64,000 nt of DNA, from assembly GCA_002842205.1 (NCBI GenBank), contig PHCI01000008.1, forward strand, positions 1-64,000, read 5' to 3'. Position 1 is the first letter of the stretch, and each line of letters starts with the position of its first letter. This DNA is from Betaproteobacteria bacterium HGW-Betaproteobacteria-3 (GTDB lineage Bacteria > Pseudomonadota > Gammaproteobacteria > Burkholderiales > Burkholderiaceae_C). The notes under the pieces were generated by a model, which was not told the origin of the DNA, ran no database searches, and worked only from the letters and a program-made list of their open reading frames with translations. Positions 15,146 through 23,517 of the stretch are shown piece by piece. The position numbers and the translations under genes are program-made.

Positions 15146-16629
15146 TGTCTGCGCAGCAACTCCGAAGACTGCATCGCTGGTGCGGACTGGTCGCCTGCGC
15201 GGGCCTGCTCATGTGGGCCTGCTCCGGTTTGCTGCACCCGGTCATGACACGGCTGCAACCCGGGGCGGCCACGCGGGCCGCGCCAGCCGACCCTGTGCAG
15301 CTTGACCGCGCCATGACGCCCGCCGCCGCCATGGCACAGGCGGGCGTGGTTTCGGTGGACGCGTTGCGCGTGGTCGGCTGGCCGCGTGGAAGCTTCTACC
15401 AGCTTGCACTGCCGGATCAACCCGCCCTGATGTACCTGGATGTGGTGACGGGCCAGGTGTTGAAGGATGGCGATTCCGCGTACGCGCAGCATCTGGCGCG
15501 GCATTTTCTCGGGGATACTGAATCCGCGGTGACGGCGGTCGAACGGGTCACGCAGTTCGATGGTGAATACAGCGAAGTCAATCGGCTGCTGCCGGTATAT
15601 CGCGTGCGATTCGCGCGCGACGATGGCATGCGCGTCTATGTGGACACGGCGTCGTCGCGCCTGGCCACGCTGACCGACGACAGAAAGGCGGTGCTGAGCC
15701 GCCTGTTCACGAACCTGCACACCTGGAAATTCCTCTCAGGTCAACCGCGCCTGCGGTTTGCGCTTATGGGGCTTTTGGTCGCCGCCATCTTGCTGACGGG
15801 CGTGCTGGGTGCATGGGTGTTCCTGCGCGGTCTGCGGCGACAGCACGAGGGGTTGCCGTTGCAGCGGTGGCATCGACGCCTGGGCATCGGCGTTGCGCTG
15901 ACCACGGTGTGTCTTGGGGTCAGCGGCGGGCATCATCTGCTGCGCGAAATCGGTCGGCCCCCCCCCGAGACGCCATTGCGCGATGTCGGCTATGCGGTAG
16001 CTGATTTCCCCAAGTCGGCAGGCACTTTTCTCATAGAACCGAGCCGCGGGAGCGTGCAGGACATCACCGCAGTGCGCATCGAAGGCGAAGCGGTGTATCG
16101 CATCACCTACATGTCGGCTGAAGTGACCGCGGCGCACTCACCTTCTGAGGGACACGCCGGGCACGCCGCCGCCAGGCATGTCGGGGGGCCGACCACAACT
16201 CAGGCCTGGGTTCGCGCCCGCGACGGCGCCGAGCTGCAGGATGGGGCGCGGCGGCATGCCCTGAGCCTGGTCCGGAAATTTGCCGACGTAGCGCCCGAGG
16301 CGGTGACGGCCATTTCAGAGCAGAAGCATTTCGACGGCGAATACGGCTTCGCGTTCAAGCGCCTGCCCGTCATGCGCGTGGACTATGCAGTGCCCGGGCA
16401 GCCCCGGGATTATCTGGACCTGCGCACCTCGACACTGGCAGCCCGGCTTGGCTCGAACGACGCCCTGGAAGCCTGGACATTCGACTATCTCCACAAGTTT
16501 GAATGGATCACGCCCTGGAGCCCACTGGCCCGGGATGCGGTTGCAATGCTGTTTGCCCTGGGCAACGCGACGGTCGCGGCACTGGGTGGGCTGCTTCTTA
16601 TCCGTGGGTGGCGCCGTCGCGCGGTGTAG
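15145..16629 (+). CDS. PepSY-associated transmembrane protein
   Basis: This 494-residue inner-membrane protein begins at the stop codon of the receptor (TGATG). Helices are at about residues 12-30, 200-225, 245-265 and 465-490, with two periplasmic PepSY-like segments between them (VTQFDGEYSEVNRLLPVYRVRF and KHFDGEYGFAFKRLPVMRVDY). The repeated FDGEY pattern shows an internal duplication. Proteins of this type often accompany TonB receptors and are proposed to take part in reduction or handling of imported metal chelates. A His-rich stretch (EGHAGHAAARHVGG) lies in the second periplasmic loop and could bind metal. It forms an operon with the receptor. Confidence 0.8.
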   Translation: MSAQQLRRLHRWCGLVACAGLLMWACSGLLHPVMTRLQPGAATRAAPADPVQLDRAMTPAAAMAQAGVVSVDALRVVGWPRGSFYQLALPDQPALMYLDVVTGQVLKDGDSAYAQHLARHFLGDTESAVTAVERVTQFDGEYSEVNRLLPVYRVRFARDDGMRVYVDTASSRLATLTDDRKAVLSRLFTNLHTWKFLSGQPRLRFALMGLLVAAILLTGVLGAWVFLRGLRRQHEGLPLQRWHRRLGIGVALTTVCLGVSGGHHLLREIGRPPPETPLRDVGYAVADFPKSAGTFLIEPSRGSVQDITAVRIEGEAVYRITYMSAEVTAAHSPSEGHAGHAAARHVGGPTTTQAWVRARDGAELQDGARRHALSLVRKFADVAPEAVTAISEQKHFDGEYGFAFKRLPVMRVDYAVPGQPRDYLDLRTSTLAARLGSNDALEAWTFDYLHKFEWITPWSPLARDAVAMLFALGNATVAALGGLLLIRGWRRRAV

Positions 16630-16702
16630 AGGATGCTCGTATCACCTGCGTTGGGCCGACACGGGCAGACGCCGTGCCATGCCGCCGCGTTAACATGGCG
16701 GC

Positions 16703-17605
16703 GTGCATCTCCGCTGCGATGGCGCCACGCCGAACCCCCTGAACCGCCCCGATGTCCCCGCCCGCGCGGCCTGCGCCAGGCGATGTGCAGTGGCATTTGC
16801 TCTGCTTTTTGCAGCAGCTTCAGCCCATTCTGCGCCGACCTGCCGCGATTTTTCTGAAAAACTCCCGAACGTCAGTCCTTCGCTGTGTGCGCACGCGCAG
16901 CTCGTGCCCTCGGGCGCGACCTCGGTCAAGGGGCAGACCCTGTGGATGCGCGACATCGCGCCCCCCGACGCCAAACTGCGCGTGCTGGTGGTGGGCGGCA
17001 TTCATGGTGACGAGCTGTCGTCCAGCGCGGTGGCGCTGCACTGGATCGGGCTGGCGGGCGAGCTGATCCCCGGCGCCATGCCGCAACCGGTGCATTGGCG
17101 CTTTGTGCCCGCGCTCAACCCCGACGGCCTGCTGACGCGCCCGCCACGCCGCATGAACGCCAATGGCGTGGACCTCAACCGCAACTTCCCCACCCCCAAC
17201 TGGGAGCGCGAGGCCGCCATCTACTGGGAAAAGCGGGTGCGCCGCGACCCGCGCCGCTGGCCCGGCCCCAAGCCGCTGTCAGAGCCGGAAACCCGCTTTC
17301 TGCACGACCAGATGCAGCAGTTCAAGCCCCACCTGATCGTCAGCATCCACGCGCCCTATGGCGTGCTCGACTTTGACGGCCCTTCGGTGCCGCCGTCGCG
17401 CCTGGGGCGGCTGTACCTGGACCAGGTGGGCATCTTCCCGGGTTCGCTGGGCAACTATGGCGGCGTGCACAAGGGCGTGCCGGTGGTCACGGTGGAGTTG
17501 CCCAACGCCATGCGCACCCCGCTCAACAGCGAAATGCGCCAGATGTGGCTGGACCTGCTGCGCTGGACGGGCGAACGGCTGGGCCCGGGTGCGCCGGTGC
17601 GTTAA
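16703..17605 (+). CDS. M14-family zinc carboxypeptidase / murein peptide amidase-like
   Basis: A 300-residue protein starting at a GTG. The first 25 residues lack export character, but a typical signal sequence follows (RRCAVAFALLFAAASAHSA), so a later GTG start is possible. VGGIHGDELSS carries the first zinc ligands (H-x-x-E) and VDLNRNFPT the substrate Arg. SIHAPYGVLDFDG holds the third ligand His, and VTVELPNAM is the strand with the catalytic acid. This arrangement matches MpaA-like amidases that trim murein peptides. It follows the PepSY gene by about 70 bp but seems functionally separate. Confidence 0.75.
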   Translation: MHLRCDGATPNPLNRPDVPARAACARRCAVAFALLFAAASAHSAPTCRDFSEKLPNVSPSLCAHAQLVPSGATSVKGQTLWMRDIAPPDAKLRVLVVGGIHGDELSSSAVALHWIGLAGELIPGAMPQPVHWRFVPALNPDGLLTRPPRRMNANGVDLNRNFPTPNWEREAAIYWEKRVRRDPRRWPGPKPLSEPETRFLHDQMQQFKPHLIVSIHAPYGVLDFDGPSVPPSRLGRLYLDQVGIFPGSLGNYGGVHKGVPVVTVELPNAMRTPLNSEMRQMWLDLLRWTGERLGPGAPVR

Positions 17606-17776
17606 GGCCGAACAAGCCCGCCGCAGGGCCGGATCGCCCCGGCGACCTCGCGAAATGAAAAATTTGCCTATAGTGCGGCTACCGTAAGTGCCAAAGGCCA
17701 CGGCCCAATGCGTCGCTGCGGCGTTTCCCAACGCGCGTGGCTCCCTTCAAGATCAACAAACTGCGTAATCCAACCC

Positions 17777-20119
17777 ATGGCAACTGAATTCGAACGTTTT
17801 GGCAGCGGGCAGGCGGTGCGGCGCCTGGAAGACGACCAACTGCTGGCCGGTGCCGGCCGCTTCACCGACGACGTGACCGAGCCGCAGCAGACGCGGCTGG
17901 TGTTCGTGCGCTCACCCTACCCGCATGCGCGCATCGTCGCGGTGGACACCGCTGCCGCCCGCGCCATGCCCGGCGTGCTGGGGGTATTCACCGGCGCCGA
18001 CCTGGTGGCCGCGGGCGTGCGGCCGCTGCCCGCTGTGGCAGGCTTCACCCGGGCCGACGGCCAGCCCGCCGCCTCGCCACCGCGCTGCGCGCTGGCCCAC
18101 GAACGCGTGCGCTTTGTGGGCGAGGCCGTGGCCGCCGTGGTGGCCCAAACGCTGCAGCAGGCGCGTGACGCCGCCGAAGCCGTGCAGGTCGATTACGACG
18201 AACTGCCCATGGTGGTGGACCTGGCCGACGCCACCGCGCCCGGCGCCCCGCTGCTGCAGGACGACATTGCCGGCAACATCGCCGCCGAAATGCGGCACGG
18301 CGACGCCGCCGCCACCGCCGCGGCGTTTGCGCGCGCGACGCACACCGTCACGCTGGACATCACCAACCAGCGGCTGGCCGCTGTGACCCTGGAGCCGCGC
18401 TCGGTGCTGGCCGTGCCCGACACCGCCAGCGGCCGCCTCACGCTGCGCATGAGCACGCAAATGCCCTCGGGTGTGCGCAACGCGCTGGCCAACGACACGC
18501 TGGGCATCCCGCGCGAACAGGTGCGCGTGATCGTGGGCGACGTCGGCGGCGGCTTTGGCATGAAAACCGGCATCTACCCCGAAGACGTGACGGTGGCCTA
18601 TTGCGCGCGCAGCCTGCAGCGCCCCGTCAAATGGGTGGCCGACCGCAGCGAAGAATTTGTGTCGGCCACGCATGGGCGCGACCAGCAGGCCCACGCTGAA
18701 CTCGCGCTCGACGCCGACGGCCGCATCCTGGCGCTGCGCCTGGCCTCGCACGCCAACGTGGGCGCCTACGCCACCGGCACGGGCGTGGCCATCAACCTGC
18801 TGATCGGCCCCTGGGTGCAGACCAGCGTGTACGACATCCAGACCATCGACTTCCATTTCAAGGCCGTCATCACCAACACCGCGCCCATCGGCGCCTACCG
18901 TGGCGCGGGCCGGCCCGAGGCCATCTTCATCATGGAGCGGCTGATGGACGAGGCCGCGCGCCAGACTGGCATCGACCGCGTGGCGCTGCGCCGCCGCAAC
19001 TTCATCCGCCCCGAACAGATGCCCTACAAAAACCCCATGGGCCAGCTCTACGACAGCGGCAAGTTCGAATCCATCCTGAACCAGGGCCTGGCACAGGCCG
19101 ACTGGGGCGGCTTTGAAGCCCGCGCCGCCGATTCAAAGCGCCGCGGCAAGCTGCGCGGGCTGGGGCTGGCCACGTTTCTGGAATGGACCGGCGGCAACGC
19201 GCTGCAAGAGCGCGTGACCGTCAGCATCCAGGCCCCCACGCCAGGCGCGGACGGCGTCATCGAGGTGTTTTCGGCCGTCAACCAGATGGGCCAGGGCATT
19301 GCCACCACGCTGGCGCAACTGGTGGTGGACACCTTTGGCGTGCCGCTGGCGCAGGTGCGCGTGGTGCTGGGCGACACCGACCGCGGCGACGGCTTTGGCA
19401 GCGCCGGATCGCGCTCGCTGTTCACCGGTGGCTCGGCGCTGCACGTGGCGTCCGGGCAGGCGCTCGACCAGGCCCGCAGCCTGGCCGCCCAGCGCCTGGA
19501 AGCCGCCGCCGCCGACCTGGACTACACCGCTGGCGAGTTCCGCGTGCGGGGCACCGACCTCACCGTCAACCTGTTCGAGCTGGCCGGCGCGCAGCCTGAA
19601 AAACACATTTTTGTGGACACCAGCCACACCGTGGGCGGCCCGAGCTGGCCCAACGGCTGCCATGTGAGCGAGGTCGAGATCGACCCCGCCACCGGCGAAG
19701 TGCAGGTGGTGGGGTATTCGTCGGTGAATGACGTGGGCCGCGTCGTCAACCCCATGATCGTGCGCGGCCAGCTCGACGGCGGCGCGGTCCAGGGCATGGG
19801 CCAGGCGCTGTGCGAACGCGTGGTGTACGACCGCGAAACCGGCCAGCCACTCACCGGCAGCCTCATGGACTACACCCTGCCGCGTGCCGACCTCATGGCG
19901 GGTGACTTCAAAACCAGCATGGACACCTCGACCCCGTGCCTGACCAACCCGCTGGGCGTCAAGGGCGTGGGTGAATTGGGCACCATCGGCGCCACGCCCT
20001 CCATCGTCAACGCCGTGGCCGACGCCCTGGCGCGCAACGGCTTCGGGCCCCTGACGCAGGGCCTGCAGATGCCGCTGACGGCCGACAAGCTGTGGCGGCT
20101 GCTGAACCCGGCCAACTGA
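17777..20119 (+). CDS. Molybdopterin-binding subunit of a xanthine/aldehyde dehydrogenase-type hydroxylase
   Basis: A 780-residue protein read from the ATG at 17777 (MATEFERFGSG). The order is the usual one: an N-terminal a/b hammerhead (VRRLEDDQLLAGAGRFTDD), then GGGFGMKTGIYPED (molybdenum-cofactor loop), AYRGAGRPEA, GQGIATTLAQLV and GVKGVGELGTIGATP, in which the last Glu is the catalytic base. Enzymes of this family hydroxylate aldehydes, purines, CO or N-heterocycles and normally work with a 2Fe-2S subunit and a FAD subunit. Neither lies within the flanking genes, so this copy is an orphan. A pyridine-type substrate is possible given the NicX-like cluster 7 kb upstream, but that is speculation. 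Confidence 0.88.
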   Translation: MATEFERFGSGQAVRRLEDDQLLAGAGRFTDDVTEPQQTRLVFVRSPYPHARIVAVDTAAARAMPGVLGVFTGADLVAAGVRPLPAVAGFTRADGQPAASPPRCALAHERVRFVGEAVAAVVAQTLQQARDAAEAVQVDYDELPMVVDLADATAPGAPLLQDDIAGNIAAEMRHGDAAATAAAFARATHTVTLDITNQRLAAVTLEPRSVLAVPDTASGRLTLRMSTQMPSGVRNALANDTLGIPREQVRVIVGDVGGGFGMKTGIYPEDVTVAYCARSLQRPVKWVADRSEEFVSATHGRDQQAHAELALDADGRILALRLASHANVGAYATGTGVAINLLIGPWVQTSVYDIQTIDFHFKAVITNTAPIGAYRGAGRPEAIFIMERLMDEAARQTGIDRVALRRRNFIRPEQMPYKNPMGQLYDSGKFESILNQGLAQADWGGFEARAADSKRRGKLRGLGLATFLEWTGGNALQERVTVSIQAPTPGADGVIEVFSAVNQMGQGIATTLAQLVVDTFGVPLAQVRVVLGDTDRGDGFGSAGSRSLFTGGSALHVASGQALDQARSLAAQRLEAAAADLDYTAGEFRVRGTDLTVNLFELAGAQPEKHIFVDTSHTVGGPSWPNGCHVSEVEIDPATGEVQVVGYSSVNDVGRVVNPMIVRGQLDGGAVQGMGQALCERVVYDRETGQPLTGSLMDYTLPRADLMAGDFKTSMDTSTPCLTNPLGVKGVGELGTIGATPSIVNAVADALARNGFGPLTQGLQMPLTADKLWRLLNPAN

Positions 20120-20138
20120 GGAATTTTTAAGCTAAATT

Positions 20139-20185
20139 GGCCTTTAGCCCCCGTCAAATGGCGATAGTTTGCTATGAAATATGTA
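20139..20185 (+). repeat. Dispersed hairpin element, copy 2
   Basis: Plus-strand copy with the full core: GGCCTTTAGCCCCCGTCAAA followed by ATAGTTTGCTAT. It lies in the gap between the molybdopterin-subunit gene and the LivK-type gene. Confidence 0.75.
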
Positions 20186-20279
20186 TTATTTTGACGAAAA
20201 CCCTGTCAGGGAAAACGGGGTTGCTGCCTGCAAGACCCCGCCTTAGGCTTCGCGCTTTCACATCCTGAGAGAAATTTCC

Positions 20280-21533
20280 ATGATGAAACTTTATGTGCGC
20301 CGCCGGGGTGTTGCGCAACGCGGTGGCCTGCGCGCCGCCGCATGGTGCCTTGCTGCGGGTGCGTTGTGGGCGGTACTGACACCTTGGGCGCTGGCGCAAA
20401 GCGCGCCCACACTCAAGATCGGTGTGATTGGTCCGTTCAGCGGACCGTCGTCCGACTTTGGCAACCCCATGATCGACGGCATCCGGCTGGCGGTGGAGGA
20501 GATCAACGCCGTGGGCGGCTACATCGGCCGCCCGCTGGAGCTGGTGGTGCGCGACGACAAAGGCGACCCCGACACCGGGCGCAAAGGCGCGCAGGAACTG
20601 ATGGCCGCTGGCGTGATGGCCACCATCGGGTTTTGCAACACGGGCGTGGCGCTCAAATCGCTGGACGTGTTCCAGGCGGCCCGTTCACCGCTCATCGTGC
20701 CCTGCTCCACCGGCTCGCCGATCACCGCCAAGTACCCCGCTCCCGAAAGCTACATTTTCCGTACCTCCGCCCGCGACGCCATCCAGGCGCCGTTTGTGGT
20801 GGACGACATCGTCAAGCGCGGCTGGACGCGCGTGGCCATCTTTGCCGACTCGACCGGCTACGGCGACGGTGGCCTCAGGGACGTGCAGACCGCACTGGCC
20901 ACCCACAAGCTCAAGGCCGTGCACGTGGCGCGCTTCCCTTTGGGCGTCAAGGACGTGAGCGCTGAACTCAAGGCCGCACGCGACGCTGGGGCGAACGTGA
21001 TCTTCAGCTACACAGTCGGGCCGGAAAACGCAGCTATTGCGAACGGGCGGCGGGCGTTGAATTGGGCGGTACCGCAAGTTGGGGCTTGGCCGTTGTCCTT
21101 CCCGTTCTTCATTGAGGGCGCCAAAGCGGCCGCCGAGGGCGCCTTGATGGCGCAAACCTTCATTGCCGAACCCAGCAACGAACGCCGCGCAGCCTTCCTC
21201 AGCGCCTACGCGCGCAAGTACCAGCACCGCATGGCGGTGCCCATGGCTGCGGCCCAGGCGTATGACACGACCTACCTGCTCACCTACGCGCTGTTCGGCA
21301 TCCGGGACGGCGATCTGTCAGGCCCCAAAGTGAAAGAGGCTCTGGAGAACATCTCGCGGGTGTACTACGGGGTGGTCGCCACCTACGACCGGCCGTTCAG
21401 CCGCGACGACAAGGACGCCCTCAGCCAGAACATGCTGGTCATGGGCAAGGTGGCCAAAGGTGCGGTGACCTTTGCCTATACCGAAGACGCCAAGCGCAAC
21501 CTGTTTGTGCAGCGCAAGACACTCGCGCCCTGA
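20280..21533 (+). CDS. Periplasmic substrate-binding protein, LivK/branched-chain amino-acid type
   Basis: A 417-residue protein with a Sec signal (about residues 1-40, ending ALAQSAP) and a type I periplasmic-binding fold: LKIGVIGPFSGPSSDFGNP, INAVGGYIGRPLELVVRDDKGDPD and YGDGGLRDVQ. The start at 20280 is preceded by GAGAGAAATTTCC, an acceptable ribosome-binding site. Members bind branched-chain amino acids, amides, urea or aromatic acids. No permease or ATPase genes follow, so it must share an ABC transporter encoded elsewhere or be an orphan receptor. The gene converges on the RDD pseudogene. Confidence 0.88.
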   Translation: MMKLYVRRRGVAQRGGLRAAAWCLAAGALWAVLTPWALAQSAPTLKIGVIGPFSGPSSDFGNPMIDGIRLAVEEINAVGGYIGRPLELVVRDDKGDPDTGRKGAQELMAAGVMATIGFCNTGVALKSLDVFQAARSPLIVPCSTGSPITAKYPAPESYIFRTSARDAIQAPFVVDDIVKRGWTRVAIFADSTGYGDGGLRDVQTALATHKLKAVHVARFPLGVKDVSAELKAARDAGANVIFSYTVGPENAAIANGRRALNWAVPQVGAWPLSFPFFIEGAKAAAEGALMAQTFIAEPSNERRAAFLSAYARKYQHRMAVPMAAAQAYDTTYLLTYALFGIRDGDLSGPKVKEALENISRVYYGVVATYDRPFSRDDKDALSQNMLVMGKVAKGAVTFAYTEDAKRNLFVQRKTLAP

Positions 21534-21539
21534 GCGGTC

Positions 21540-21942
21540 CGCCCGGCCTTGGTCACCGGGGGCAAGGCCACTTGAGGCCGATCGAGGCCGCCGCTGGCGT
21601 TTTCGCCCGTTTCGGCGTCCACGATCCGAGCCCCGATCGCCATCTTGCCCGGCGTGGCCTGCCGCGCGACCCACAACCACACCACCACCACCGCCGGCAC
21701 CACCCACGACAGCAAAAAATCCACCGGCCCCTGCACCAGCCGCGCACCGCTCCAGTACGCGCGGCCATACAAAAGCGTCAGCGCGGGATAAATCAGAAGG
21801 GCAATGAGCGCTGCGCCGGGCCGTTCCCAAGCAAGCTCGCACCGCAGCCCGCAGGGCGAAGGTCTCCAAGAAGCACCGTGTCGATCAGCGAGGCCCAGAC
21901 ACGGACTCAGAAACCGGCGTATTCGAGGTCGGATGAATTCAT
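21540..21942 (-). pseudogene. RDD-family membrane protein, disrupted
   Basis: A minus-strand frame starts at 21942 with MNSSDLEYAGF, but the next codon is TGA (21907-21909) where family members have Trp (GFWVRVWASLID). After the stop the frame continues VRVWASLIDTVLL, then runs into about 45 bp of the GC-rich repeat. The RDD core resumes in another frame: LIYPALTLLYGRAYW, VQGPVDFLLSWVV, ARQATPGKMAIGARIVDAETGE. The C-terminal membrane helix expected after that segment is missing. There are thus three lesions: nonsense, insertion and 3' truncation. RDD proteins are small integral membrane proteins of mostly unknown role. Confidence 0.75.
21805..21850. repeat. Fragment of the GC-rich repeat inside the RDD pseudogene
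   Basis: GCGCCGGGCCGTTCCCAAGC followed by AAGCTCGCACCGCAGCCCGC matches the core of the arrays at 6767-7131 and 9077-9341. It interrupts the RDD frame between the first and second membrane segments. Confidence 0.7.
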
Positions 21943-22008
21943 GGTGGGGCCAATGTAACCCGGGGTCGGGGCGCGTGCCCTGCGGCAAGGGTCATTTTCA
22001 GCCGGCGT

Positions 22009-22054
22009 TTGACTAAATCGAACGATTCGACTAAATTGAACCAAACAATCGATT
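22009..22054 (+). promoter_or_regulatory. Autoregulated promoter/operator of the Phd/PIN pair
   Basis: A TTGACT box at 22009-22014 and a TAAATT box at 22032-22037, 17 bp apart, form a sigma-70-like promoter. Between them lies the inverted repeat AATCGAACGATT (22016-22027), and downstream is the palindrome AATCGATT (22047-22054). CGACTAAAT is also repeated directly. This fits cooperative binding by the antitoxin to its own promoter. Confidence 0.55.
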
Positions 22055-22067
22055 CAGGCAAAATGCC

Positions 22068-22319
22068 ATGCAAACCTTTACCGCCAATGAAGCCAAGACC
22101 CGTTTCGGGGAATTCCTGGACCGGGCGCAACGCGAGCCCGTGGGCGTGCTCAAGCACGACCGCATGGTGAGCGTGATGGTCAGCGTGCAAGACTTTGAGG
22201 CCATGCGTGCCTTCTACGCCGATCGCCTGCAGCATCGGCTGGACGAAACGGCCCAGGCCGCCGCGCGTGCCGGGCTGACTCCCGAGGCGCTGGACGATCT
22301 CCTGGCCGATGAAAGCTGA
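22068..22319 (+). CDS. Phd/YefM-family antitoxin
   Basis: This 83-residue protein begins MQTFTANEAKTRFGEFLDRA, the N-terminal DNA-binding and dimerisation pattern of Phd/YefM antitoxins. KHDRMVSVMVSVQDFEAM follows, then a charged C-terminal tail that would wrap the toxin. Phd-type antitoxins repress their own operon and neutralise the partner. The PIN-domain gene overlaps the last 11 bp, the usual order and coupling. The upstream region has palindromes between -35 and -10 boxes, consistent with autoregulation. The small size and paired arrangement support a functional module. Confidence 0.85.
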   Translation: MQTFTANEAKTRFGEFLDRAQREPVGVLKHDRMVSVMVSVQDFEAMRAFYADRLQHRLDETAQAAARAGLTPEALDDLLADES

Positions 22320-22764
22320 AACCCGTCATCCCCCGGCAAACCGGGTGGTGATCGACACCAATGTCTGGCTCAGTGCGGCCCTGGTGCCTGGGGGGGCGCC
22401 GTCCCAGGTCGTCCGGCGTGTGCTGGCCCAAGGCGTACCCGTGTTTTCAGACGCCACCTTCGCAGAGCTGGAAACCCGCATCTGGAAACCCAAGTTCGAC
22501 CGTTACCTGAGCATGGCGGCGCGACAAGGCATCCTGCACGACGCACGGGCGCTGAGCCATTGGGTTGACACCCCGGCTGCCGTGGCAGCGCAGCGCTTCA
22601 GCCGGGACGTGGATGACGACAAGTTCATTCACGTCGCCTTGGCCAGCGCGGCCGCGTGGCTCGTCACCGGCGACCAGGACCTGCGGGTGGTTCCGCACGA
22701 AGGACTGGGCGTGCGGATCCTCACGCCCGCGCAAGCCTTGGCGGCACCCGACTTCTGCGCGTGA
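22309..22764 (+). CDS. PIN-domain toxin (VapC-like ribonuclease)
   Basis: A 151-residue PIN domain. The acidic metal-binding residues are in place: VVIDTNVWLSA (first Asp), FAELETR (Glu), DVDDDKFIH (Asp) and TGDQDLR (last Asp). PIN toxins cut tRNA, rRNA or mRNA in a Mg-dependent way. It overlaps the antitoxin gene by 11 bp, so the two form a co-translated module. It matches the group annotated as 'putative toxin-antitoxin system toxin component, PIN family'. All catalytic residues appear intact, so I infer it is functional. Confidence 0.85.
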   Translation: MKAETRHPPANRVVIDTNVWLSAALVPGGAPSQVVRRVLAQGVPVFSDATFAELETRIWKPKFDRYLSMAARQGILHDARALSHWVDTPAAVAAQRFSRDVDDDKFIHVALASAAAWLVTGDQDLRVVPHEGLGVRILTPAQALAAPDFCA

Positions 22765-22765
22765 G

Positions 22766-22799
22766 GCCAGCGGCCACTGGCAAAGGCGGGGTTTTTTTC
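22766..22799 (+). terminator. Possible rho-independent terminator after the PIN gene
   Basis: GCCAGCGGCCACTGGC forms a short stem (GCCAG/CTGGC), and a run of seven T follows after GCAAAGGCGGGG. The distance from stem to T-run is longer than usual, so this is tentative. Confidence 0.35.
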
Positions 22800-22807
22800 C
22801 ATGGCAT

Positions 22808-23128
22808 CTACTTTTGGGGCAGCCGGATCACCTGCCCGCCCTCAGAAGCCGTCTCCCGCACGGGCTTGATCTTGTGCAAGAGGGTTGGCGCGACGGTCCA
22901 GTGTTGCCCGGCCTCGGTGATGACCGTGACCGACTTGCGGTTGTACTTCGTGATCACGCCGAACAATACCGGATGCCCATCGGGCTGGAACGAAACCCGC
23001 TCGCCGAGGCGAAACTCCAGCATGCAAGCATGGGCCCGCATCTGCTGCAAAAACCGCAGCCGGGCGACGATGCGGTGGTTCAGATCGACCAGCTCGGGCT
23101 CGGTCAGCGTGTCAATGTCGATGGCCAC
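22808..23128 (-). CDS. Conserved hypothetical protein (106 residues)
   Basis: The GTG at 23128 is preceded by AAGGAGCGAACCC, a strong ribosome-binding site, so I choose it over the longer open frame that reaches 23275. The protein opens MAIDIDTLTEPELVDLNHRI and continues with a helical segment (RLRFLQQMRAHACMLEFRLG). Its C-terminal half has an SH3/KOW-like small-barrel pattern (GERVSFQPDG, GVITKYNRKSVTVITEAG). That half suggests nucleic-acid or protein binding, but I do not know a function. It sits among toxin-antitoxin genes in the accessory stretch and converges on the PIN gene. Confidence 0.65.
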   Translation of the reverse strand: MAIDIDTLTEPELVDLNHRIVARLRFLQQMRAHACMLEFRLGERVSFQPDGHPVLFGVITKYNRKSVTVITEAGQHWTVAPTLLHKIKPVRETASEGGQVIRLPQK

Positions 23129-23517
23129 GGGTTCGCTCCTTGTGTGCAACTGGCATCGTATCTTGCGGATGCCTCGGTGAGCATGATAGAAGTAGCCCCG
23201 CTTGTTTGTTTGAATAGCCTTCCCCGATTTATAAGTGGACTGCAGGCGCGTGATTACGAGCGAGCCCTGATGCATCCATCAAGTGCCTTGTCAATGACAA
23301 TAATCACATTTCGGAATTGAATCCAGAAAAACTCTAATTGAGACGGGCTCAGTCGAATATTCCCGCTCCCATCGAGTTGATTCACCATGCCATGCCATGC
23401 CGCGCACCGCAGACGCGGCCGTCACTTCACGCCACCCGTGCCGTCAGTCTCCACGCTCGGCTTCAAACTCGTGGAAGCCGAAGGCCGTGGCGAGTTCTCT
23501 GGACTGAGGGGCGGGCG
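23129..23517. other. Intergenic stretch with a partial dadA 3'-end duplication
   Basis: No gene is supported here. The first 270 bp look non-coding and are less GC-rich than the surroundings. From 23399 it carries a diverged copy of the end of dadA, described separately. Confidence 0.6.
23399..23493 (-). repeat. Direct repeat of the dadA 3' end, left copy
   Basis: About 95 bp match 23991-24084, which spans the last codons, stop and 3' flank of dadA. The longest identical run is the block from CTTCACGCC to CCGTCAGT; a handful of substitutions follow. Both copies have the same orientation and lie about 590 bp apart, on either side of the antitoxin gene. Confidence 0.75.

Noticed and set aside
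21318-21869. A 183-codon minus-strand frame beginning METFALRAAVRACLG
   Set aside because: It is an alternative frame of the RDD pseudogene and the repeat fragment, without family sequence.
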